Assembly (NCBI RefSeq): GCF_026672275.1
Contig: NZ_JANQCD010000032.1
Location: 1 to 47,180, forward strand
Direction: 5' to 3'
DNA: 47,180 bases
Source: Marinifilum sp. D737
Lineage (GTDB): Bacteria; Bacteroidota; Bacteroidia; Bacteroidales; Marinifilaceae
The notes under the pieces are model-generated. The model saw only the letters and a program-made list of their open reading frames with translations. It did not search any database and was not told the DNA's origin. Shown piece by piece: positions 8,102 through 16,250 of this stretch (the first letter of the stretch is position 1; each line of letters begins with the position of its first letter). The translations under genes were made by a program, and so were the position numbers.

Positions 8102-10777
8102 TTAAAAACGAACACTTAGGTTCACGAAATAAGTACGACCATAATAGTAGTACAATTTATCTCCAAAATTACGATCTGAATCTACAGAAGATCTACTCTG
8201 TTCGTATCCTCCGGTAGTGATATCTGTATCATCCAAAACATTGTTTACACTTGCATTTAAAGAAATGTAGTAATCATTAATTTTCCATGATTTACCAATG
8301 TTCAAATCTAAAGTGAAAGCTTCATCAAGCTGACGCTGATTGATCGTAGTATTCCAATCATCTGATCCTGGAGTAAGACCTTCAACAGCTTTAGAAGTTC
8401 TTCTTGCAGGATGGAAATCCAAGTATGTATCATCGTAATAATTGGCATTAATACCAGCCCACCAATATTTTGGTGAAGAGTATTTTAATCCAACAGTAGC
8501 AGCTGTTTGCGGAGTCCCCGGAACATAGAAGTTCTTAGCATATACTGTATTGGTTTCACTTTCCAAGTCTATATCTACTGCAACTTCTTTCATTTCAGGT
8601 CTTGAATCATAAATGTATTGACCTTTAGATGCTGCGAAAATCGCTGTTAAGGTTGGTGTCAATTTTGCTTCAACACCCAATTCAACTCCCATGTGTTCTT
8701 TATCAATGCCTGTTAAAATTGCATTTACAAAAGCACTTTGTCCGTTTTGGAAGTTACTTGTAAAATAGTTTCTAACTTGAGTTTGATCCTCGAAACGAGT
8801 GTAGAAACCTTTTATGCTTGCCTTAACAAAAGGTGAACGTAATTGGTAACCTGCATCGAAAGACATGATTTTTTCTTCCTCAAGATTATCAACCCACTTA
8901 TTTCTTGTTCTTGCTGATTCAAATGCATTTCTCAGGAAAGGAGCTCTAGTTTGATAAGCAGCATTTGCAGTAAAGTAGTTACGTCCGTTCAATTTGTAAG
9001 TTAAACCTCCTTTAACGCCAAAGTTAGTAAAATCTTTCTTACTACTTTCTCCGTATGATTGATCGGCGAAGATGGCTTTTCTCATGTTACCTTCTCTCCA
9101 CATTTTTGTCTGACTTACTTCAGCACCAATGTAACCTTCCCACTGGTTGTAAACGAAATCAGTTTGTGCAAAGAATCCTGCTTTTCTCAAATGAACATCG
9201 TAATCGAAACCAAAAGTATCACCTTCTTTTACTTTTCTATCCGGATTATTCAAATCGTTATCTCTCATTGAAGTTGGAGCATACTTGTCGTAATCCAATA
9301 AGTATTCAGCACCTAACAAATCGTCCATTACATTAAAACGGCTACCAATGTAATAAGTGTAATCCAAGCCAGCTGTTAAATTCCAGTTGTTGTTAATTTC
9401 CTTTGTATATGTTGTATTGGCCATTAACTGTTCAGCATCATATCGATTCTCTTCCACATAATACTGTGCATTAGGATCGTTGCTGTTCACCTGGTACATT
9501 CTGTCCCAATCGATGTGACGAACTTTTGGATCAGTTTTCCATAGTCTTGCAACCTCTTCAGGATTTGCTGAGTTACTAGGTAACTTATTATAGTAGTCCG
9601 GACGTGGATCAGGAGCATTAAACCATCCTAATCTGGTGCTACCATTACGCCCAAATGTATATGAAACACCTGTTTTCAAATTGCTTTTCTCATTGATTTT
9701 CCAATCGTGGTTCAACATGAAAACTGGTTGGTGAGACTTGCCCACTCTTGAGTTTCTTTTATCACCATTCTGATATCCCCAGTATGGGTTGTAATAGTTA
9801 TCGCCAACAAGATCGTAAACTTCCTGAGTTGATGCACCACCTTTACCTCTTTCGCTAGGAGCAGCAAATACTGTTAGGTTTAAGCTGTGATTATCATTCA
9901 ACTGCTTGTAAGCAGATAGGAAATAGCTGTAAGCATCATAAAAAGTTGCATCAACATATCCTTCATCACCCCAACGACGCGATCCAGATACTGTGAATGC
10001 CCAACCATTCTCCATTAATCCTGTTGAATGCGTGGCCATTACACGGTTAGCGTAACTTTTGTTTGAACGAGAGTAAACCAATTTGGTTCCTACTCTTTGG
10101 TCGATTGCACTGGTGTTAATATTTGTTGTTCCACCAACACCGCCAAATCCAAAATCATTTGAACCTAAACCGTAATATATTTCCTGGTTACGAGTAGCAT
10201 CGTTCAAACCACCCCACTTGTACCAGTATCCTCTACCATTCTCCATGTCGTTCATCAACATTCCGTTCATACGGATGCTGGTATTGTCGGTGCTATATCC
10301 ACGAGTTTTGAATCGCAACTGACTGAAGACATAACCTGCATTCGAAACAAACACATCCTTTGAGCTTGCCAATAAGCCTGAGATGTTCTCTTTCGAACCT
10401 TCATCATCTAATTCTTCATCGGTTAAGGAAGAAAAGTCAAAATCCTTAAAAGATTGACTCAAAGCGCTTGGCTCCAACTCAACCACCTTAAGGTCAAGTG
10501 TGCTTCCTGCGACAACATTCACTGCCATCGACACGCTTTTAAAATCTTGTAAAATAAACTCCAACAAGTGTTTGCCTTGCGGAACTTCAGAGATCAGAAA
10601 ATTACCCTCAGCATCAGTAAAAGCACTTAAGTTGGTACCCAATACTTCAACCTTTACCTGAGATAGATAATTTCTGTCTACAGAGTTTCTCACCTTACCA
10701 CTAACATTCCCGGTTTGGGCATGCAATGCAAAAGATGAAAGTACTCCCATTAGTAGAAACAGAAGAATCTTTTTCAT
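8102..10777 (-). CDS. TonB-dependent receptor (nuclease-linked)
   Basis: This 891-aa outer-membrane receptor opens with the signal peptide MKKILLFLLMGVLSSFALHAQ. A carboxypeptidase-regulatory-like beta-sandwich follows (about 22-105; GNVSGKVRNSVDRNYL, FTDAEGNF). Next comes the plug, with RGYSTDNTSIRMNGMLMND and GVGGTTNINTSA, and then a 22-stranded-type barrel that ends in the terminal aromatic VNLSVRF. It imports a ligand across the outer membrane using TonB energy. The ligand is unknown. The operon with a DUF5689 lipoprotein and a surface endonuclease points to DNA fragments or nucleotides. It is paralogous to the receptor at 16251-18800. Confidence 0.87.
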   Translation of the reverse strand: MKKILLFLLMGVLSSFALHAQTGNVSGKVRNSVDRNYLSQVKVEVLGTNLSAFTDAEGNFLISEVPQGKHLLEFILQDFKSVSMAVNVVAGSTLDLKVVELEPSALSQSFKDFDFSSLTDEELDDEGSKENISGLLASSKDVFVSNAGYVFSQLRFKTRGYSTDNTSIRMNGMLMNDMENGRGYWYKWGGLNDATRNQEIYYGLGSNDFGFGGVGGTTNINTSAIDQRVGTKLVYSRSNKSYANRVMATHSTGLMENGWAFTVSGSRRWGDEGYVDATFYDAYSYFLSAYKQLNDNHSLNLTVFAAPSERGKGGASTQEVYDLVGDNYYNPYWGYQNGDKRNSRVGKSHQPVFMLNHDWKINEKSNLKTGVSYTFGRNGSTRLGWFNAPDPRPDYYNKLPSNSANPEEVARLWKTDPKVRHIDWDRMYQVNSNDPNAQYYVEENRYDAEQLMANTTYTKEINNNWNLTAGLDYTYYIGSRFNVMDDLLGAEYLLDYDKYAPTSMRDNDLNNPDRKVKEGDTFGFDYDVHLRKAGFFAQTDFVYNQWEGYIGAEVSQTKMWREGNMRKAIFADQSYGESSKKDFTNFGVKGGLTYKLNGRNYFTANAAYQTRAPFLRNAFESARTRNKWVDNLEEEKIMSFDAGYQLRSPFVKASIKGFYTRFEDQTQVRNYFTSNFQNGQSAFVNAILTGIDKEHMGVELGVEAKLTPTLTAIFAASKGQYIYDSRPEMKEVAVDIDLESETNTVYAKNFYVPGTPQTAATVGLKYSSPKYWWAGINANYYDDTYLDFHPARRTSKAVEGLTPGSDDWNTTINQRQLDEAFTLDLNIGKSWKINDYYISLNASVNNVLDDTDITTGGYEQSRSSVDSDRNFGDKLYYYYGRTYFVNLSVRF

Positions 10778-11869
10778 GAAATTAAATAATTTGATTAGTA
10801 CAGTTAGGCATTTGGAAGCTACCTACCTCTCCCCTGGTAAAAGCAAATTCCAAAAAACCACAAATTTGCTTTCAACGAAGTATTTGTTGAGGGATAATAA
10901 AATGGTGTGTTTTAACGATTGCAAAACTAATAATATTAATCACAATCTCATATTAAGAATGGGTTAATTTGATTAAGTGTTGCAATATCTGTTATCAATG
11001 GTCGAGTTTAACGCATAACTTTTGATTAACAACCATATATCAAAGATTACATAGACTAAAATCATTGTTAAAAAGAATAATTAATGCCAATCAATGGTTA
11101 AAATTAGACCGTAATGAATTTCATCACTTTTTCAAGTTGAGTTTTTCCCTACTATGGAACCGTAGCGTAGCGGAGCTCGTGAACACAATTGAAAAATGAT
11201 TTTAATGTGAACAAAATCCCTACAGGGAAAAGGGTGAAATCAAAACAATATAATCAAAAACACCCTTCTGGCTGTCGCCATCTTCCCTAAAAGGGAAGAA
11301 TTTCTATATAAGCCTTACTATTGTTTTTGGTGCTGTGTGATTTACAATGGGTAATTCTAAAGAAGTGCCTAAAGTACTTAGAATACTTGGAGTACTTAAA
11401 GTATTAACACTATAATATTTTTAAAATCAGTTTATTCAATACAAGCTTAAATGAGTAATTGTAATGTTTATACCATACATTTTAATTTTAAGTACTATTT
11501 AGTAACTCACCCACTAAAAATCATATAGAGCCTTGTTTTTAAAATATTTTCAACCTTTGATTCGTATAATTAATATCTTATCCTTATTCTATTTTGCACT
11601 AAAAGCTATTAGATTTTCCTTACTAAAACGAATATGTTATTAAAGGACAAATCTCCTTTTCCTAATTTTATATCCTCTACTAACTCATTCCGTTTTTATA
11701 ATCGCTAAAAAAGCTTTAATATTGCAAGGCAATTCGTTGCCAACCATTTTGACTGTAAAATCAATCTATTCTCCCCGATTGATTGGGATAGTTTCCATTC
11801 CCTTGTTTTATTTAGAAATTTAGAATCAAACTATTGCAGAACATTTTCTGCCATAATTACAGAATTCAC
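10778..11869. other. Long divergent intergenic region, no gene seen
   Basis: About 1.1 kb separates the receptor operon (minus) from the secreted phosphodiesterase-type enzyme (plus). No convincing ORF is present; the 63-codon ORF at 10776-10967 has no protein-like features. A minus-strand -7 match (CAAAACTA, 10922-10929) could start the receptor transcript but lacks a good -33 element. The region contains a hairpin (TCTTCCCT/AGGGAAGA, 11281-11299) and a 9-bp tandem repeat at 11364-11408. Confidence 0.6.
11364..11408. repeat. Five imperfect 9-bp tandem repeats
   Basis: The units are AGTGCCTAA, AGTACTTAG, AATACTTGG, AGTACTTAA and AGTATTAAC, head to tail. The core AGTACT is itself palindromic. 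They lie about 460 bp upstream of the secreted hydrolase and 590 bp upstream of the receptor gene. Regular spacing suggests either a slippage product or a cooperative binding array. Confidence 0.7.
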
Positions 11870-12919
11870 ATGATAAGAATGAGAACAATAGCAGCCTTAT
11901 TATTGGCTTTTTTGATGGTTTCATCTGGTGAGTCGTTCGCACAAAAGAAAGACTACCAAGTGGCCTGCGTAGGTTTTTACAATTTGGAGAACCTTTTCGA
12001 TACGATTGACGATCCAAACAAACGCGATGAAGAATACCTGCCAGGAGGAAAAAGAAAATGGAGCAAAGCCAGATATGAAGACAAACTTTTCAATATGGCT
12101 CACATCATTTCTCTAATGGGAAAAAATGGTGTACAAGAGGGAGTATCAATTCTTGGTGTTTCGGAGATTGAAAATCGTAATGTATTGGAGGATTTGGTAC
12201 AACAGTCACCAATTAAAAACAGAAACTACCAAATTGCACATTTCGAATCGCCTGACAAACGTGGTATTGATGTAGGTTTGTTGTACAATCCGAAACATTT
12301 TAAACTTTTGGATCAGAAAAAATACAAGTATCAGCCACTTAAAGAAAATGGAGATACTCTTTACACTCGAGATCAGTTATTGGTAAGCGGATTGTTATTT
12401 GGCGATAAGGTACATGTAATTGTAAATCACTGGCCATCGCGATATGGTGGTGAAAAGAAAAGCCGTCCTAATAGAAATGGTGCTGCTGCAGTTACTCGTT
12501 CTATTGCCGATTCACTTTTAAAAGATGATGCCAACGCAAAAATCTTTATCATGGGCGATTTAAACGACGACCCAATCAACGAAAGTGTGAAGAAAGTAAT
12601 TGGTACCAAAGCAAGCAAAAAGAAGGTGCAAGGAGGTTTATTCTATAATCCTTGGGAAAATCTATACAAAAATGGAATTGGAACCCTTGCTTACCGCGAT
12701 AGCTGGAATTTGTTCGATCAAATTCTTCTTTCAAATCCTTTGGTACACACAAAGGGCGGATTCACTTACCTGAAATCGGAAATACTAAGAGAAAAATTCA
12801 TGTTTACCGAGAGTGGACGTTACAAAGGATATCCTAAAAGAACTTTTTCATTTGACAACTACGTAGGTGGTTATAGCGATCACCTGCCAGTGTTTGTTTA
12901 TCTTGTAAAAGAGAAATAG
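11870..12919 (+). CDS. Secreted endonuclease/exonuclease/phosphatase-family hydrolase
   Basis: The ATG at 11870 (or 11879) is preferred to the TTG at 11834 because it opens the signal peptide MIRMRTIAALLLAFLMVSS ending in SFAQ. The mature part is a DNase I-like/EEP domain of normal length. It carries the metal-site Asn in YNLENLFD, the metal Glu in SEIEN, GIDVGLLYN, the catalytic-His block NHWPSR, GDLNDDP, and the terminal SDHLPVFVYL. Enzymes of this superfamily cleave phosphodiester or phosphomonoester bonds in nucleic acids or inositol lipids. The neighbouring nuclease genes favour nucleic acid. A strong terminator follows, so it is monocistronic. Confidence 0.85.
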   Translation: MIRMRTIAALLLAFLMVSSGESFAQKKDYQVACVGFYNLENLFDTIDDPNKRDEEYLPGGKRKWSKARYEDKLFNMAHIISLMGKNGVQEGVSILGVSEIENRNVLEDLVQQSPIKNRNYQIAHFESPDKRGIDVGLLYNPKHFKLLDQKKYKYQPLKENGDTLYTRDQLLVSGLLFGDKVHVIVNHWPSRYGGEKKSRPNRNGAAAVTRSIADSLLKDDANAKIFIMGDLNDDPINESVKKVIGTKASKKKVQGGLFYNPWENLYKNGIGTLAYRDSWNLFDQILLSNPLVHTKGGFTYLKSEILREKFMFTESGRYKGYPKRTFSFDNYVGGYSDHLPVFVYLVKEK

Positions 12920-12941
12920 AAACACTGATAATATTTTTAGG

Positions 12942-12974
12942 AAGGCTGAACCTGTAATGGGTTCAGCCTTTTTT
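12942..12974 (+). terminator. Intrinsic terminator after EEP hydrolase
   Basis: An 11-bp perfect stem AAGGCTGAACC/GGTTCAGCCTT with a 7-nt loop is followed by TTTT. Confidence 0.92.
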
Positions 12975-13425
12975 ATTCACAAATCTTACGAAAATAGGTA
13001 AGGATATGCTGTAGCTTTATATAATAGCTTTATCATTGAAAAATTGACAAAATGTGCAAAAACCGAATATTGAATTGAATGGTGACTTTATTTATTAAAC
13101 AGGCTAGCTAGTGTCAAGTGATTTGTGAAAATACGGGTAAGTTGCAATCGCTTTTTGATCCGGCAGTTGCCAGATAGAAAAAGTAAGCATAGCCATAGCT
13201 ACATGAGTCTTTTCTCATCTGCTGTTATTGGTCTGCCTTAGTTAAAGGGTGACTGATTTGCAAGATGTAAAGAGTCACCTTTTGACTTTTACCTGGAACG
13301 TTAGAGCAAGCATGACACGACACCAGTATCCCCTGTCTCGAGCAAATGACATCCCCAGCCTCGAGGGGAAAGTACTCCCTGCTTGCTGGGGAAACTGCTC
13401 CCTGCAACGAGGGGATGGCGTCCCC
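12975..13425. other. Intergenic region with hairpin and GC-rich repeats
   Basis: No gene is seen here. Several ORFs of 60-83 codons cross the repeats on both strands, but none looks like a protein. A hairpin lies at 13244-13283, where AAAGGGTGACT pairs with AGTCACCTTTT including one G-U, with an 18-nt loop. The GC-rich 23-bp repeats follow at 13326-13425. Confidence 0.55.
13326..13425. repeat. GC-rich ~23-bp tandem repeat array
   Basis: Five units can be aligned on a T-CCC-C/T core at 13329, 13352, 13376, 13399 and 13421, giving periods of 23, 24, 23 and 22 bp. Units two to four end in GAGGGGA- or TGGGGA-like strings that pair with the CCC(C/T) of the same unit, so each is an imperfect hairpin. 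The GC content is clearly above that of the flanks. Confidence 0.7.
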
Positions 13426-13466
13426 AAAAAATAAAAGCCCGAACTGCTTTGAGCCATTCGGACTTT
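13426..13466 (-). terminator. Intrinsic terminator for HU-like gene
   Basis: On the minus strand AAAGTCCGAA pairs with TTCGGGCTTT (one mismatch) and is followed by TATTTTTT. It lies directly downstream of the stop at 13485. Confidence 0.75.
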
Positions 13467-13484
13467 CTATAGGCAAATGTATCC

Positions 13485-14147
13485 TTATTCAACAATCAAG
13501 ATGTGCTCAAACTGAGTTTTACTCACTGTCTTTTTAAAATTATGTCCCGATGAATATTGCGTTATAATTTCCAATTCGTAATTGCCGGCACTTAAGGCCG
13601 GAACCATTACCATTAACTGTTTAGGGTCATTGGATATGATTTGATCGCACTTGTGGCGTATATCATCGGATTGGTTGATAAGGTAAACCCCCACAGATGC
13701 ATCTTCACCAGCAACTTTTAAGCGATTGCCTTTCACAATAATTACATTGTTAGGAGTGATGATACTGTCCTCCTTCTCGCTTAGGCTATCAATTACTTTC
13801 CCTATTACAGGCTCACCAGTTTGTTTCCCAAGAATTTCTACTTGTGTTTTCTTTAGCACTTCGCGCAATTCATTACCTGAGGTAAAAGAAGCAATTAAAC
13901 GGTGCTGTTCGGGATTGAATCTATCGGTAACCCCATTAAAAACTCCATTTACGGTAAGGTGGCCATGAAACACTCCTGTATTCACACTATAGCCCTGCGC
14001 CATCTTTTCAATAATCACCTGATTGCTACGCGAAAGGATATCAATAATGGTTGCCTCGTTGTGCTCCGATCCCCCTTTAATAATCTCTTTGGCAATGTCC
14101 TCAATTTTAATATTCCCCATTGGTTTTACCCGGGCATAAAAAATCAT
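13485..14147 (-). CDS. HU-like DNA-binding protein with DUF4469 C-terminus, frameshifted start
   Basis: The open frame gives 220 residues. The N-terminal part (about 1-115) resembles the divergent HU/IHF-like domain of Bacteroidales DNA-binding proteins (ARVKPMGNIKIEDIAKEI, then GYSVNTGVFHGHLTVNGVF). The C-terminal part (about 120-215) resembles the DUF4469/Bvu_2165 Ig-like domain (PNNVIIVKGNRLKVAGED, GNYELEIITQYSSG). Homologues usually begin with a block like W-L-x-D-N-P-L-T-x-x-P-N-D-F-x-A-R-V. Here that block is present upstream (14138-14199) but one base out of frame. The annotated ATG at 14147 lies inside it, so the product lacks about 19 normal residues or the gene is broken. The role of this family is not well defined; nucleoid or structural DNA binding is likely. 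Confidence 0.7.
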   Translation of the reverse strand: MIFYARVKPMGNIKIEDIAKEIIKGGSEHNEATIIDILSRSNQVIIEKMAQGYSVNTGVFHGHLTVNGVFNGVTDRFNPEQHRLIASFTSGNELREVLKKTQVEILGKQTGEPVIGKVIDSLSEKEDSIITPNNVIIVKGNRLKVAGEDASVGVYLINQSDDIRHKCDQIISNDPKQLMVMVPALSAGNYELEIITQYSSGHNFKKTVSKTQFEHILIVE

Positions 14148-14199
14148 TAGGTCTTGGTGTTAAAGGGTTGTCTTGTAACCATAAATCAATTCTATTCAT
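14138..14199 (-). pseudogene. Out-of-frame N-terminus of the HU-like gene
   Basis: The minus-strand ATG at 14199 reads MNRIDLWLQDNPLTPRPNDF and then enters six T (14138-14143 on the plus strand as A). In the present sequence the frame continues to a stop about ten codons later. Removing one T joins it exactly to FYARVKPMGN of the main frame. This is either a real one-base insertion in a homopolymer or a sequencing error. Confidence 0.75.
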
Positions 14200-14357
14200 A
14201 ACTTAAAATTTTAGTGATTTGATTATTTTTTATTAAACACTAAACAAGTTCATACAGTTTACATACAATGTCAAGGATATTTATCATGTCATTAAACACA
14301 GGATTTTATACAATAAGACCCTCATTAATACGTCATTGAACTTTACTTTTCTGAAAC

Positions 14358-14390
14358 AAAAAACCCCGAATCGCAATGATTCGGGGTTTT
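14358..14390 (-). terminator. Intrinsic terminator after second receptor operon
   Basis: A 13-bp stem AAAACCCCGAATC/GATTCGGGGTTTT with a 5-nt loop is followed on the minus strand by a T tract. It ends the transcript of the lipoprotein gene at 14410. Confidence 0.9.
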
Positions 14391-14409
14391 AAAAATATTG
14401 TAATTATAA

Positions 14410-16221
14410 TTACTTCAATGTAGGACCTTCTACGTACTCAAATTCAGGATTTGGACCTGATTTAGTACACTTGAACTCAATAGTATAATTGGTATTTGAT
14501 CCATCATAAGTTGTAAATCCAATAATATAATGTACATCTACTCCTTGTACTTGAGTTACAGCGTCAGGATATTTGTTTGGCAGGTAAGCTGTTTTAATAC
14601 CTTCCTTAACCGCATCTTGCCAAGTAGCAAAACTCTCATCGAATTTTCCACTTCTAATGTCAAAGTTTACATACTTAGAACCTGCACCATAATAATACTC
14701 AGAATCGCTATAATCAGAAGTCTTACCATGTGTATCTACCGAATAGTCTACAATAATCTGGTAATCTTCAGAAACCATTGTATAGGTTACTGTAGGATCA
14801 AATTTCCAACCTTCAGCTCCATAGAATACAAACTGATCCATTTTGGTTGGCATCGAGCTCCATACACCTTCTGAATAAGTATATTCAGCTGCAACGGTTC
14901 TAGTACCTCCAGCATAATATCTGTAAATCATTACCTTTACTTCACCTTCTTGTGCGTATGGATATTTCATACTTAAGAAAGTTGGAAGGTAATCTTCAGC
15001 AGGAACAGAACTAGAGAAGTTACCATATTTACCAGGGCCACTTCCCATTTCAGTATAATCACCTCTTTGTAAGTAGTATACATCTGATTTTGCCCATTCG
15101 CTTCCGTCAAACTCGTAATACTCTTCTACTTTTTCACCTTCAGCTCCTTGAGTTACACCTTTTACATCAAGTTGAGAAATTTCCCAGGTTGCCGCATCAG
15201 TAGCGTTAGATTTGTATACAAAAGCAACATGAATTTTCTTACCTGCGTAAGCAGACAAATCAATATTTCCAGACTCAACAAAAGTCCAGCTATCACCCGC
15301 TGGTGCATTCTCAATGGTTAATTCTGTCCAATCTGCAACATCTGGTGCTTGGGTTGCATCATACTTGTCTGAAACGTAAACAAAAGTTTGCTGCCAATCT
15401 CCTGATAAATAATTTAAAGCCTGTGAGAGATTAAGGAATGGATCAACTACATCAGCCAAATCAATTTCAGCAGAAATCAACCAATCTTCATTTTCATAGC
15501 GTGTACCACTAGAATAACCTGAAATTTTAGCATAATCAACTCCACCATAACCTGAATCATACCATTCTTGATCATCTCCTGTTACAGATACTGTTGTAAA
15601 CTGAGATAAATCTGAAAAGCTAGCAGAGAAAAGGGTAACTTCAGAGTACTCATTTGGATCTGGATCTACATTTCTATAGTCATAACGAACCAAGCTAACA
15701 TCTCCGTCTACAGCATCAGGATATTTTGCTGCAAGAATTTCAGGCAAGAAGTCATTTGCCGGATAACTTGGAGAGAAATACTGAGCAGCAGCAATCAATT
15801 CGTTTACCATTGCATACTGATCTTCTCCTAATTTAAAATAAGGAGCATCAGTATAAGCTGTTAGATATGCCAAATCTCTTGTATCAAAATTATAGTTCAC
15901 CTTAATTGAAGATGTTTCATCCAATGTTTGGTACGCAGCATTTAAAGCTGCAGGCATATAAGCAGAAGCAGGTCTGTTATCGCTAAAACTTAATAAAGAA
16001 GCGATTTCTTTTGCTCTTGCAGTATCTTCTGCATTTTTAGCTGTTTCTAAAGCCAACTTGCTAATAGCTGCATATTGATCAGCGTTTAATGTAATTTCCA
16101 GCTGAGTTGGGTCGAAAGTCACCTTATCCAAAGCATCAAGCTCATCATAAGTGTCCTCCATCGGATCACAACTTGCAAATACAATTGCAAGTAATGAAAG
16201 CATATATATAAATTTTTTCAT
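14410..16221 (-). CDS. Surface lipoprotein with choice-of-anchor-J domain
   Basis: This 603-aa lipoprotein has the lipobox VFASC with Cys18. A helical N-terminal part (about 35-110) is followed by two stretches with the pattern YFSPSYPANDFLPEILAAKYPDA and NFSSSVPAEDYLPTFLSMKYPYA, i.e. an internal repeat. A choice-of-anchor-J beta-sandwich (about 195-355; ENEDWLISAEIDL, SGNIDLSAYAGKKIHVAFVYKS) sits between them. A third NKYPDAVTQVQG copy occurs near the C-terminus. It lies 29 bp downstream of a TonB receptor and is probably its cognate lipoprotein. It shares the anchor-J module with the DUF5689 lipoprotein but has no OB-fold region. The substrate is unknown. Confidence 0.75.
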   Translation of the reverse strand: MKKFIYMLSLLAIVFASCDPMEDTYDELDALDKVTFDPTQLEITLNADQYAAISKLALETAKNAEDTARAKEIASLLSFSDNRPASAYMPAALNAAYQTLDETSSIKVNYNFDTRDLAYLTAYTDAPYFKLGEDQYAMVNELIAAAQYFSPSYPANDFLPEILAAKYPDAVDGDVSLVRYDYRNVDPDPNEYSEVTLFSASFSDLSQFTTVSVTGDDQEWYDSGYGGVDYAKISGYSSGTRYENEDWLISAEIDLADVVDPFLNLSQALNYLSGDWQQTFVYVSDKYDATQAPDVADWTELTIENAPAGDSWTFVESGNIDLSAYAGKKIHVAFVYKSNATDAATWEISQLDVKGVTQGAEGEKVEEYYEFDGSEWAKSDVYYLQRGDYTEMGSGPGKYGNFSSSVPAEDYLPTFLSMKYPYAQEGEVKVMIYRYYAGGTRTVAAEYTYSEGVWSSMPTKMDQFVFYGAEGWKFDPTVTYTMVSEDYQIIVDYSVDTHGKTSDYSDSEYYYGAGSKYVNFDIRSGKFDESFATWQDAVKEGIKTAYLPNKYPDAVTQVQGVDVHYIIGFTTYDGSNTNYTIEFKCTKSGPNPEFEYVEGPTLK

Positions 16222-16250
16222 CTTAATTAATTTAAAGGTTTTGATAATGA

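Noticed and set aside
13244-13283. 11-bp hairpin as a terminator
   Set aside because: It has an 18-nt loop and no clean T tract, and no gene ends within 250 bp on either strand in the right direction.
13225-13537. Several ORFs of 60-83 codons on both strands
   Set aside because: They arise because the GC-rich repeats lack stop codons; the translations are repetitive and unlike proteins.
14138-14147. U-UUU-UUA slippery heptamer in the HU-like gene as a programmed -1 frameshift site
   Set aside because: The heptamer is in the right phase, but a -1 shift leads to a stop after three codons. The main frame needs a +1 change, so programmed -1 shifting does not explain the gene.
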